Of a stretch of DNA of 64,000 nucleotides, positions 36,300 to 44,402 are shown piece by piece; within the stretch, counting starts at the first letter, position 1; each line of letters opens with the position of its first letter. The position numbers and the translations under genes were made by a program. The DNA comes from Acidimicrobiaceae bacterium RAAP-2 (GTDB lineage Bacteria > Actinomycetota > Acidimicrobiia > Acidimicrobiales > RAAP-2), in NCBI GenBank assembly GCA_001443545.1, contig LMAD01000007.1, positions 15,288 through 79,287 on the forward strand, in the 5' to 3' direction. The notes under the pieces are model-generated. The model did no database searches, was not told the origin of the DNA, and saw nothing but the letters and a program-made list of their open reading frames with translations.

Positions 36300-37397
36300 G
36301 TGAAAGTGACGATTTGGCGAACGTCGACCGCGATGGCGTCGGTCATCCAAGGCGCGGCCCAACGACACGACGTTCGTGACCACCTCTTCGCCCAACTCGA
36401 GGTTGACGGTATTCGGGGCTGGGGTGAAGTCTCCCCTCAGCCCTACGATTTGAATGGCGACCCCGGCGTTGACGCCGTGATCGAAGCAATACGCGACGAG
36501 GTGGTGCCTTGGTTGAGTCGTTACACGGACGCAATGCTTCGGGGGTCGGAGTGGTCGCGGGTTCACCAATTCGCGGGGCCACGCAGCGCGAGTGTCGTTG
36601 CGTGGTCGCTCCTCGAAATGGCACTGCTCGACCTGCATCTTCGCTCGAACGCGCGCGCGTTGCCCGACCTCTGGCCCGACCGTCACGAACCACGGACCAT
36701 GGCCACCGTTTCACTGCTCGAGGATTCGCTACCGGCGATCTCGCCGGACGTCGAACGACTTCGGGTGAAGGTGCGCCCGGGGGTTCGTCCTAGCGCGCGT
36801 CTGGCGGCGATCCACGACCTCGGACTGCCGGTCATCGCCGATTACAACTGCTCGGCAACGGGTGTCGACGAAGTGTTGCGCGATGTAGAGGTCCTGTCGT
36901 CGACCCTACTGGTCGTCGCCGTCGAGCAGCCATTCGCGCCGGGCAACCTGGTCGACCACGCGGCGCTGCAGGCCCACGACGAGGTCACCGTCAGTCTCGA
37001 CGAGGGGGTTCGCTCGATCATGGATCTGCGCCACATCGCGCGATACGGTGCCGGATCCCTGGTGTGTATCAAGCCGGCACGGGTTGGCGGGCTCGCACTC
37101 GCACGCTCGATGATCGAGGAAGCGTGTCGTCTGGGACTTCGTCCCTACGTCGGTGGATTCTTCGAGGCGCCGTTGGCTCGCACGGTGCACCGTCAGTTGG
37201 CCAGCGCGTTCGTCGACGAGCCAAGCGACGTCGCGCCGGTCGCCTTCGATGCGCCGCGAGCCGGTGGAACCCCCGTGGTGGGTGGTTTGGGCTGGCGGCC
37301 CGAGTTCCGTCCCACGGACGAGTTGCTCACGGACGTCGAGACGGAACGGCTTTACACTGCTAGTCGTGGGGATTCGCCTGGTTCGACGACGCCTTGA
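36300..37397 (+). CDS. menC: o-Succinylbenzoate synthase
   Basis: 365 aa enolase-superfamily enzyme of the MenC type. All key residues are visible: K157 in 'LRVKVRPG', metal ligands D181 ('IADYNC'), E209 ('VEQPF') and D234 ('SLDEGV'), and K258 in 'VCIKPARVGG'. It dehydrates SHCHC in menaquinone synthesis, in line with menF and menG nearby. GTG at 36300 is preferred over GTG at 36291 because it has the TANNNT spacing seen elsewhere. The last 32 nt overlap the small coiled-coil gene. Confidence 0.9.
   Translation: MKVTIWRTSTAMASVIQGAAQRHDVRDHLFAQLEVDGIRGWGEVSPQPYDLNGDPGVDAVIEAIRDEVVPWLSRYTDAMLRGSEWSRVHQFAGPRSASVVAWSLLEMALLDLHLRSNARALPDLWPDRHEPRTMATVSLLEDSLPAISPDVERLRVKVRPGVRPSARLAAIHDLGLPVIADYNCSATGVDEVLRDVEVLSSTLLVVAVEQPFAPGNLVDHAALQAHDEVTVSLDEGVRSIMDLRHIARYGAGSLVCIKPARVGGLALARSMIEEACRLGLRPYVGGFFEAPLARTVHRQLASAFVDEPSDVAPVAFDAPRAGGTPVVGGLGWRPEFRPTDELLTDVETERLYTASRGDSPGSTTP
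37353..37358 (+). promoter_or_regulatory. -10 element TACACT inside menC
   Basis: TACACT, 7 nt, then the GTG at 37366. It suggests a separate leaderless transcript for the small coiled-coil gene and pdtaR. Confidence 0.4.
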
Positions 37398-37656
37398 GGA
37401 CGTGCAACGTCGGCTCTCGGCCGCGCGCGAGAGCTTCCACGTCCTCGAAGAGCAGGTAGCCGTGTGGAACGACGCGTTAGATGACTCGCGAATCCGCGCG
37501 CTGGTCTCGGAGACCCCCCTCCAGGCGCAAGAATATGGCGAACTGTCGAGGCACGTGGCCGCGGCGAACACGGAATTGACGCGGCGCCGGCGCGAGGTTG
37601 ACGAACTCGTGGCCGAGCGAGACGATCTGTTACGAAGTTGGACACCGAAGGAATGA
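37366..37656 (+). CDS. Small coiled-coil protein upstream of the ANTAR regulator
   Basis: 96 aa, almost wholly coiled-coil: charged heptads 'RRRLEDVQRRLSAARESFHV', 'LEEQVAVWNDALDD', '..TELTRRRREVDELVAERDDLL'. No membrane helix and no Cys. It starts within the last 32 nt of menC and its TGA overlaps ATG 37653 of the next frame. The frame upstream of 37366 reads as antisense-like arginine-rich sequence. Function unknown; tight linkage to the response regulator makes a signalling or RNA-associated partner conceivable. Confidence 0.65.
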   Translation: MGIRLVRRRLEDVQRRLSAARESFHVLEEQVAVWNDALDDSRIRALVSETPLQAQEYGELSRHVAAANTELTRRRREVDELVAERDDLLRSWTPKE

Positions 37657-37658
37657 CT

Positions 37659-38231
37659 ATGGAAAAACGTGTGGTTATCGCCGATGACGAATCGATCATC
37701 CGTCTCGACCTCAAGGAGATCCTCGAAAGCGACGGATACCTCGTGGTGGGGGAGGCGGCCCGAGGGGATGACGCGTTGGCCCTGATTCAAGAGCACCGAC
37801 CCGACCTGGCTCTGCTCGACGTGAAGATGCCCGGCCTCGACGGCATTGAGGTGTCGCGCGCCGTGAAGGACTCCTCGACGGTGGTCGTCCTGCTCACTGC
37901 CTTCAGCCAACGATCGCTCATTGAAAACGCACGCGACGCGGGGGTCGCGGCGTACCTCGTGAAACCGTTCCGCAGTAGCGAACTACTCCCGAAGCTCGCG
38001 GCCATCTTGAACCCCTCGGTCGACGAGGAGTTCGTCGGCAGCGACCCCCATCACGTGGAGGACAAGATCGAGACTCGAGAGATCGTCCAACGCGCGAAGG
38101 AAATGCTCATGGCCGAGCGCGGGCTCGACGAGCCGTCGGCCTTCGAAATCATCCAGCAGACGGCCATGCGCGGCCGTACGAGGATGCGTGACGTCGCCCA
38201 ACGGATTCTGCGCGGTGAATTTGGTGGTTGA
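37659..38231 (+). CDS. pdtaR: ANTAR-domain response regulator (PdtaR/AmiR-NasT type)
   Basis: 190 aa. The receiver domain (1-118) has the acidic pocket D9/D10, phospho-acceptor D54 ('LLDVKMPG') and K102 ('YLVKPF'). The C-terminal ANTAR domain (about 130-188, 'IVQRAKEMLMAERGLDEPSAFEIIQQTAMRGR') binds paired RNA hairpins and acts as an antiterminator. ATG at 37659 is chosen because AAGGA (37648-37652) is 6 nt upstream; ATG at 37653 touches it. The gene sits next to polA, as PdtaR (Rv1626) is near polA in M. tuberculosis. The partner kinase is not in the window. Confidence 0.9.
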   Translation: MEKRVVIADDESIIRLDLKEILESDGYLVVGEAARGDDALALIQEHRPDLALLDVKMPGLDGIEVSRAVKDSSTVVVLLTAFSQRSLIENARDAGVAAYLVKPFRSSELLPKLAAILNPSVDEEFVGSDPHHVEDKIETREIVQRAKEMLMAERGLDEPSAFEIIQQTAMRGRTRMRDVAQRILRGEFGG

Positions 38232-40833
38232 ACAACGGCGTGACGAGCCGCTCATCGTTCTCGACGGCATGTCGCTCGCGTTCCGAGCGTTTTTCGCGCT
38301 ATCGCCCGAGATTGCGACGTCGAACGGCGTCGTGACCAATGCGCTACACGGTTTCGCCGCGATGTTGCACTCATTGATCAGATCCCAGCGACCTCGCGCG
38401 GTGGCGGTGGCCTTCGACCTGCCCGGTGGGACGTTCCGAGACGCGATGAGTGAGGATTACAAGGGTGGCCGCGCCGCGACGCCACCCGAACTCGAGCCGC
38501 AGTTCGGCTTCATTCGATCGCTCTGCGAAGCGTTGCATATACCGGTGCTCGCCGTCCCGGGCTTCGAAGCCGATGACGTGTTGGCCACGTTGGCGACGTG
38601 GGGACGCGACCAGCACATCGCGGTGACCGTCGTCACGGGTGACCGCGACACCTTCCAACTGGTCGAGGACCCGTACGTCACAGTCCTCTACAACCGGCGG
38701 GGCGTGTCGGACTATTCGCTGTACGACGAAGCGGGAATCATTGAGCGCTGTGGTGTCGAGCCCGAGCGTTACCCGCTGCTCGCCGCGCTCCGGGGCGATC
38801 CGTCGGACAATCTGCCCGGAGTGCCGGGCGTGGGCGAGAAGACGGCGGCCAAGCTGCTCAGTCAGTTCCGCGATTTCGACGAGCTCTATCAACACCTCGA
38901 TGGCCTAACCCCTAAGTTGCGAGAAAACCTCGCTGCGTTCGAAGAGCGAGCTCGCAACAACGAGCGGGTGATGCGTCTGGTGCGCGACGTACCACTGGAA
39001 TTCACGTTGGACGAACTCAGCGTCGGCGGGTGGGATCACGCCGACGCCATGGCGTTCTTCGACCGATTCGAGATGAAGGCGATGCGGGGCCGTTTCGATC
39101 AGTTGATGTCCGAGGGTCTACTCGGTTCCGCGGGTGGTGGACCGTCGCCCGTGGTCGAGGTGGCGCGTCTCGAAGCACCGACGTGGTCCAACGCGCCGAT
39201 CGACGAGGTCATGCGGGGGCCGTCCTTGCTCGTTGCCTTCGATGACTTCGGCGTCGCCGTCGTGGACCGCGCGAACGATACGACCGCGACGATGACGTTG
39301 GACGAGTTCTTCGATCGTTACCACGGCCAACTGATAGCGGGTCACGACGTCAAGGCGTTGCTCCGTCGGGCGGCCGACCGAGGAATTGCGACGCCGAATC
39401 CGACCGATGACACCGCGATCATGGCCTTCCTCGTCGATTCGTCGAGTGGCCGGTACGCGCTCGACGATCTCGCGCTCCAGTACCTCGGCGTGGCGAATGA
39501 GACGACCGCGCCGACCCTCTTCGGATCGACCGACGCCGAGCACCTCGCCTCGGCACTGTCGCGGATCAGCCAGTTAATCGAGGTGTTGCAGCGCGAGATT
39601 GTGGTGTGGGAACTCGGCTACGTGTACGAATCGATTGAGCTGCCACTCGAATCGGTGCTCGCGCGGATGGAGTCGCGAGGAATTCGAGTCGACGTCGCAC
39701 TGCTCCAGACGATCGCCGACGAGTTCACCCGCGAGGCGCAGCGACTCGACGCGCAGATCCAAGAGATCGTCGGGCACCCGTTCAAACTGAATTCCCCCCA
39801 GCAACTCCAGACCGTGCTCTTCGACGAGTTGCGTCTGACCGCCGTCCGAAAGATCAAGACGGGGTATTCGACGGATGCCTCGAGCCTCGAGGCGATCGTC
39901 GATGAACACCGCGTCGTGGCGTTGATCCTGCGCTACCGCGAAGTGGAGAAACTCCGTAGCACCTACGGCACCTCGCTGATCGACAGCGTGGCGGCCGACG
40001 GCAGAATCCACGCGGTCTTCCAGCAGACGGTGGCCCGCACCGGTCGACTGTCGTCGGAGAACCCCAATCTGCACAACATCCCGGTGCGAAGCGAAGAGGG
40101 TCGGCGACTGCGGTACGCTTTCGTGCCCGAAGACGGGTGGTTGCTCGCGGTCGCGGATTACAACCAGATCGAACTACGAATCCTCGCCCACCTTTCCCAG
40201 GACGGCGGGCTTCTCGCCGCATTCGCCGCCGGCGAAGACGTCCATCGGGCGATTGCCAGCTCCGTCTTTGGGGTATCGCTCGACGAGGTGACCCACGAGC
40301 AGCGCGAGCAGGCCAAGGCCGTTTCGTACGGTCTGGCCTACGGCATGGAGGCCTTCGGCCTCAGCCAACGGCTCGGGCTGACCGTGGCGAACGCGCGTGA
40401 GATCATGGAGCGTTACTTCAATGGCTTTCCGACCCTTCGTCGGTACATGGAGGACACGGTGCGCCAGATTCGTGAACGCGGCTACTCGCGGACCGAGCTG
40501 GGCCGGATTCGTCCGTTCCCTGATCTGGCGACGGCCAGCGGAGCCCAGCGCCAAGCGGCCGAACGTCAGGCGATGAACGCGGGAATCCAAGGATTGGCCG
40601 CCGACGTGTTCAAGTCGGCGCTCGTGCGATTAGACGACTTCTTGCGCGATGGTGGCTTCCGGGCCCGACTCATCTTGCAAGTCCACGACGAAGTCCTGGT
40701 CGAGGCGCCCCTGGAGGAACGAGACCAGGTGAGCGACGTCATCGTGGACGCGCTCGGGAACGCCGCGGCGTTGACGGTCCCGCTGGACGTCTCGCTGCAC
40801 TGGGGCGAGAACTGGGCGACGGCGAAGGGGTGA
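38224..40833 (+). CDS. polA: DNA polymerase I
   Basis: 869 aa. The 5'-3' exonuclease/FEN domain (1-300) includes 'GFEADDVLATLA', 'VTGDRDTFQLV' and 'LRGDPSDNLPGVPGVGEKTA'. The middle domain lacks the D-x-E and other acidic residues of a 3'-5' exonuclease, so no proofreading is expected. The polymerase domain has motif A with D645 ('ADYNQIELRILAHL'), the O-helix with Tyr (Y702) where E. coli has Phe762, and motif C 'QVHDEVLVEAP'. GTG at 38224 overlaps pdtaR by 8 nt; GTG at 38215 is the other option. Confidence 0.96.
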   Translation: MVEQRRDEPLIVLDGMSLAFRAFFALSPEIATSNGVVTNALHGFAAMLHSLIRSQRPRAVAVAFDLPGGTFRDAMSEDYKGGRAATPPELEPQFGFIRSLCEALHIPVLAVPGFEADDVLATLATWGRDQHIAVTVVTGDRDTFQLVEDPYVTVLYNRRGVSDYSLYDEAGIIERCGVEPERYPLLAALRGDPSDNLPGVPGVGEKTAAKLLSQFRDFDELYQHLDGLTPKLRENLAAFEERARNNERVMRLVRDVPLEFTLDELSVGGWDHADAMAFFDRFEMKAMRGRFDQLMSEGLLGSAGGGPSPVVEVARLEAPTWSNAPIDEVMRGPSLLVAFDDFGVAVVDRANDTTATMTLDEFFDRYHGQLIAGHDVKALLRRAADRGIATPNPTDDTAIMAFLVDSSSGRYALDDLALQYLGVANETTAPTLFGSTDAEHLASALSRISQLIEVLQREIVVWELGYVYESIELPLESVLARMESRGIRVDVALLQTIADEFTREAQRLDAQIQEIVGHPFKLNSPQQLQTVLFDELRLTAVRKIKTGYSTDASSLEAIVDEHRVVALILRYREVEKLRSTYGTSLIDSVAADGRIHAVFQQTVARTGRLSSENPNLHNIPVRSEEGRRLRYAFVPEDGWLLAVADYNQIELRILAHLSQDGGLLAAFAAGEDVHRAIASSVFGVSLDEVTHEQREQAKAVSYGLAYGMEAFGLSQRLGLTVANAREIMERYFNGFPTLRRYMEDTVRQIRERGYSRTELGRIRPFPDLATASGAQRQAAERQAMNAGIQGLAADVFKSALVRLDDFLRDGGFRARLILQVHDEVLVEAPLEERDQVSDVIVDALGNAAALTVPLDVSLHWGENWATAKG

Positions 40834-40841
40834 GGCAGTGC

Positions 40842-40847
40842 TAGAAT
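40842..40847 (+). promoter_or_regulatory. Extended -10 element TGC-TAGAAT upstream of rpsA
   Basis: TAGAAT preceded by TGC, 79 nt before the rpsA ATG, implying a structured leader of about 70 nt. Confidence 0.4.
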
Positions 40848-40862
40848 TGCGCGTCGGGTTAA

Positions 40863-40908
40863 CGCCGGTAATTCGACCACAGTCGTCTAGTCAGGCCCCG
40901 GCGTGGTC
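40863..40908 (+). promoter_or_regulatory. rpsA leader: two crossing complementary pairs (possible pseudoknot)
   Basis: CGCCGG (40863-40868) pairs with CCGGCG (40898-40903), and GACCAC (40875-40880) inside that loop pairs with GTGGTC (40903-40908) outside it. This is an H-type pseudoknot topology sharing one base. It ends 6 nt before an AAAAGG SD-like stretch (40914-40919). Autoregulation by S1 is a possibility, not shown. Confidence 0.35.
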
Positions 40909-40926
40909 ATCGAAAAGGTAGTACGC

Positions 40927-42279
40927 ATGTCGGAAGGCTCTAGCCTCCTCTCCTCCCAGCCAATGGGAACCTTCGACGCCGAAGGAAACTACATTCCGCG
41001 AGTCGTGACGGAAGACAATCTGGTCGGGACGGACCTCACCTCGTTGGTGGGCAACAGCGTCTTGGAATTCGACGATGGCGACCTCGTCAGTGGCATCGTC
41101 GTGAAGATTGATCACGACGAAGTGCTCCTCGACATCGGATTCAAGTCCGAGGGCGTCATACCCGCCCGGGAGCTCTCCATCCGCAACGACGCCGATCCCG
41201 CGGACATCGTCTCACTCGGTGAGCGTATCGAATGCCTCGTCTTGCAGAAAGAGGACAAGGAAGGCCGGCTCGTCCTTTCGAAGAAGCGCGCTCAGTACGA
41301 GAAGGCGTGGGCGAACATCGAGGAGCTCAAGACTCGTGACGAGGTCGTCAAGGGCGTCGTCATCGAAGTCGTCAAGGGTGGCCTCATCGTCGACATCGGC
41401 TTGCGCGGGTTCCTGCCCGCGTCGCTGGTCGAACTTCGACGCGTGCGCGAGTTGCAGCCCTACATCGGCAAGACCGTCGAGGCGAAAATTATTGAGTTGG
41501 ACCGCAATCGCAACAACGTCGTGTTGTCGCGCCGCGCCTGGTTGGAAGAGACGCAGAAGGAACAACGCGGAGACTTCCTCAACAACCTCAAGCCGGGCGA
41601 ACGCCGTCACGGCGTGATCTCCTCGGTCGTGAACTTCGGGGCGTTCGTGGACCTCGGGGGAATGGATGGGCTCATCCACGTTTCAGAACTCTCGTGGAAG
41701 CACATCGACCACCCGAGTCAGGTGGTCGCGGTGGGCGACGAGGTCGACGTCGAGGTCTTGGACGTCGACTTCTCCAAGGAGCGCATCTCGCTGTCGCTGA
41801 AGGCGACGCAGTCAGACCCGTGGCAGGTCTTCGCCGACGGTCACGCCGTCGACCAGCTGGTCTACGGGCGGGTCACGAAGCTGGTGCCGTTCGGCGCGTT
41901 CATCCAGGTGGGCGATGGGATTGAAGGTCTCGTGCACATCTCGGAGATGGCGGCGCACCACGTCGAATCGCCGGACCAGGTCGTCACCGCGGGTGAGGAA
42001 CTCTGGGTCAAGATCATCGAGCTCGACACCGCGCGACGCCGGATCAGCCTGTCGATCAAGCAAGCCGCAGAAGGTGGCGAGGTGTCCGAGGAGTACCGCG
42101 AGGCCTTCGGCTCTCACGCCTACGACAGCGAGGGCAACTACATCGGTGGCATCGAATACGGCGAGTTCACGCCGGAGACCGAGGCGCAAGCGGCCTGGGC
42201 GGAATACGCCACCGAGGTCGTGGCGAAGGACGACGAGTCTGAGGTGGAGACGCCAGCGGACGAGGTCGTTGACGAATAA
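40927..42279 (+). CDS. rpsA: Ribosomal protein bS1
   Basis: 450 aa with four S1 RNA-binding domains at about 50-119, 138-202, 223-291 and 308-378, the third and fourth being the best conserved ('GVISSVVNFGAFVDLGGMDGLIHVSE', split here by position 229-254). The four-domain form is usual in actinobacteria, against six in E. coli. A D-x-E-G-N-Y-I motif occurs both near the N-terminus (17-23) and after the last S1 domain. The tail is acidic. ATG at 40927 fits the SD; an in-frame GTG at 40903 lies within the leader structure. Confidence 0.96.
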   Translation: MSEGSSLLSSQPMGTFDAEGNYIPRVVTEDNLVGTDLTSLVGNSVLEFDDGDLVSGIVVKIDHDEVLLDIGFKSEGVIPARELSIRNDADPADIVSLGERIECLVLQKEDKEGRLVLSKKRAQYEKAWANIEELKTRDEVVKGVVIEVVKGGLIVDIGLRGFLPASLVELRRVRELQPYIGKTVEAKIIELDRNRNNVVLSRRAWLEETQKEQRGDFLNNLKPGERRHGVISSVVNFGAFVDLGGMDGLIHVSELSWKHIDHPSQVVAVGDEVDVEVLDVDFSKERISLSLKATQSDPWQVFADGHAVDQLVYGRVTKLVPFGAFIQVGDGIEGLVHISEMAAHHVESPDQVVTAGEELWVKIIELDTARRRISLSIKQAAEGGEVSEEYREAFGSHAYDSEGNYIGGIEYGEFTPETEAQAAWAEYATEVVAKDDESEVETPADEVVDE

Positions 42280-42297
42280 CGTCAGCACCGTAGTTCT

Positions 42298-42333
42298 GCA
42301 CGATGCCCCGGACGCGAGTCCGGGGCATCGTGC
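42298..42333. terminator. Perfect 16 bp hairpin with GCGA loop after rpsA
   Basis: GCACGATGCCCCGGAC (42298-42313) is followed by GCGA and its exact reverse complement (42318-42333). GCGA is a GNRA tetraloop. There is no T-run on either side. It stands between rpsA and the convergent ABC operon and probably stops transcription from both. Confidence 0.8.
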
Positions 42334-42432
42334 TGTGGTGGGGGGCCTGGTGCGCGCGGTGGCCGAATCGCCATCGTCGGGACGTCGGCGTCCGTTAGGA
42401 CCAGCATCGCGTCCTATGGGGCCGCGAAGGAT
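42334..42432. other. Spacer between the hairpin and the ABC operon
   Basis: About 100 nt of GC-rich sequence. I see no gene or further structure in it. Confidence 0.5.
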
Positions 42433-43401
42433 TCAGGCCGCGGCGAACGGGTAGTGGCACGCGACCTGGTGACCGACGGCCACTTCGCGCAGTTGGGGCT
42501 CCTCAGCCGCGCATCGTTCGGTCGCGAAGGGGCACCGGGTCCGAAAACGGCAGCCGCTCGGTGGGTCGTGGGGGCTGGGTGGCTCGCCCTCGAGCACCGT
42601 CCCAGCGTCGACGCTGTCGGGGTCGGCTTCGAGTGCCGCACCGAGGAGGAACTGTGTGTAGGGGTGGCCCGGCGTCTCGTAGAGGGTGTCGGACGGGCCG
42701 ATCTCGCAGATCTTGCCCAGGTACATGACTGCGACGCGGTCGCTGATGTTCTTGACGACGGCGAGATCGTGGGCGATGAAGAGGAGGGTGAGGCCGTACT
42801 CGGCTTTGAGGTCCTCGAGCAGGTTCAGAATCTGAGCCTGGACCGAGACATCGAGCGCGGACACTACCTCGTCGCAGATCAGCATCTGTGGCCGCATGGC
42901 GAGCGAGCGCGCGATCGATATGCGCTGGCACTGACCACCGGAAAACTGTCGGGCGTACCGATTCCCGTAGACCTCGGGGTCGATGCCGACTTTGTTCAAG
43001 AGATCGTTGACGATGCGGTCACGTTCGGCCCCCGACGCCGTCTTCCACGCGTCGAGCGGTTCGGCGACGATCGATCGAACCCGACGGCGCGGGTTGAGCG
43101 AACTGATCGGGTCTTGGAAGATCATTTGCATGTGGGTGCGTGCGTGGCGCAGGGCACGTCCGCGCTGGTGGGTGATGTCGACACCGTTGAGTTCGATGGA
43201 CCCGCTCGTGGGGGCGACGATCTTCATCAGTGCCTTTCCGGTCGTGGACTTGCCACAGCCCGACTCACCGACCAACCCGAGGGTCTCGCCCTCGTAGACG
43301 TCAAAACTCACGCCGGCCACCGCCGACACGCTTCGGGTTCCCTTGCCAAAGGTCACCGTGAGATCGCGCACCTTGAGCAGTGGGGTCCGGTGATCGCTCA
43401 T
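42433..43401 (-). CDS. dppF: Dipeptide/oligopeptide ABC transporter ATPase, DppF/OppF type
   Basis: 322 aa. Walker A 'GESGCGKST', Q-loop 'QMIFQDPISSLNPR', signature 'FSGGQCQR', Walker B 'LICDEVVSALD' (Val where most have Pro) and H-loop 'IAHDLAVV'. The C-terminal oligopeptide-transporter domain starts 'GHPYTQFLL' and carries four Cys ('GCRFRTRCPFATERC..C') of the kind that bind an Fe-S cluster in some Opp/Dpp ATPases. Last gene of dppB-C-D-F; ATG overlaps the dppD stop by 4 nt. Confidence 0.93.
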   Translation of the reverse strand: MSDHRTPLLKVRDLTVTFGKGTRSVSAVAGVSFDVYEGETLGLVGESGCGKSTTGKALMKIVAPTSGSIELNGVDITHQRGRALRHARTHMQMIFQDPISSLNPRRRVRSIVAEPLDAWKTASGAERDRIVNDLLNKVGIDPEVYGNRYARQFSGGQCQRISIARSLAMRPQMLICDEVVSALDVSVQAQILNLLEDLKAEYGLTLLFIAHDLAVVKNISDRVAVMYLGKICEIGPSDTLYETPGHPYTQFLLGAALEADPDSVDAGTVLEGEPPSPHDPPSGCRFRTRCPFATERCAAEEPQLREVAVGHQVACHYPFAAA

Positions 43402-44402
43402 CGTGTCGAATCTCCTTCATTCGTCGAGGCCGCGAGCGGGTTCCAGCAGGCGAAGACGTGGCCGGGCGAGTCGGCCGCTTGCAGGGTGGGGCGCTCTCGA
43501 TGGCACTGCTCGGTGGCGAAGGCGCACCGCGGGGCGAAGTGACAGCCCGGGGGGAGCGTCGAGAGGTTCGGCGGGCGCCCCGGGATGACGGCGAGTCGGG
43601 TGTGCGATGGGTTTGCGACCTTCGGCGAACTGTCGAGCAGCGCGCGGGTGTAGCGCATTCGATGATGGTGGAAGATGTCGCGCGTGGCACCCATCTCGAC
43701 AATCTGCCCGGCGTACATCACGATGATTCGCGACGTCCGGGTCGCCACGACTCCCAAGTCGTGCGTGATGAGGATGACCGACATGTCCAGCTGCTGCTTT
43801 AAGGAGTCGAGGAGGTTGAGGATCTGTGATTGGATCGTCACGTCCAACCCGGTGGTGGGTTCGTCGGCGATCAGCAGTTTTGGCGAACAGGCGAGCGCGG
43901 TCGCGATCACTACGCGCTGACGCATACCGCCGGAGAGTTCGGTGGGGAAGGCCCGATAGCGAGCTTCCGCTGACGGTATGCCCACCATGTTCAAGAGTTC
44001 GATCGCCCGCGCCCTCGCCGCCCGTCGATCCATACCGAGGCGTACCCGCAACGTCTCATCGATCTGCCGGCCGATCCGCATGACGGGATTCAACGAGGTC
44101 ATGGGGTCCTGGAAGACCATCGCCACCTGGGTGGCCCACATCTCGCGCATCACCCGCTCGCTCGCGCCGACGACCTGTTGGCCGTTCAGCAGCACCGACC
44201 CGGAGACTTCGATGTTGGTCCGGGGTTGGAGTCCCATGATCGTGCGGGCCAGCACGGTCTTACCCGAGCCGGATTCACCGACTATCCCCAGTGTCTCGTT
44301 CGCACCGAGATCGAAGCTCACGCCTCCGACGGCGGGAATGACCCCGGACACCGTGCGGAAGGTCGTTCGCAGGTTCTCCACTACGAGCAACCGATCGGTC
44401 AT
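43398..44402 (-). CDS. dppD: Dipeptide/oligopeptide ABC transporter ATPase, DppD/OppD type
   Basis: 334 aa. Walker A 'GESGSGKT', Q-loop 'VAMVFQDPMTSLNP', signature 'LSGGMRQR', Walker B 'LLIADEPTTGLD', H-loop 'ITHDLGVV'. The C-terminal extension has 'MRYTRALL' and 'GCHFAPRCAFATEQC', again with conserved Cys. It pairs with DppF to energise import. ATG overlaps the dppC stop by 4 nt. Confidence 0.94.
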   Translation of the reverse strand: MTDRLLVVENLRTTFRTVSGVIPAVGGVSFDLGANETLGIVGESGSGKTVLARTIMGLQPRTNIEVSGSVLLNGQQVVGASERVMREMWATQVAMVFQDPMTSLNPVMRIGRQIDETLRVRLGMDRRAARARAIELLNMVGIPSAEARYRAFPTELSGGMRQRVVIATALACSPKLLIADEPTTGLDVTIQSQILNLLDSLKQQLDMSVILITHDLGVVATRTSRIIVMYAGQIVEMGATRDIFHHHRMRYTRALLDSSPKVANPSHTRLAVIPGRPPNLSTLPPGCHFAPRCAFATEQCHRERPTLQAADSPGHVFACWNPLAASTNEGDSTR

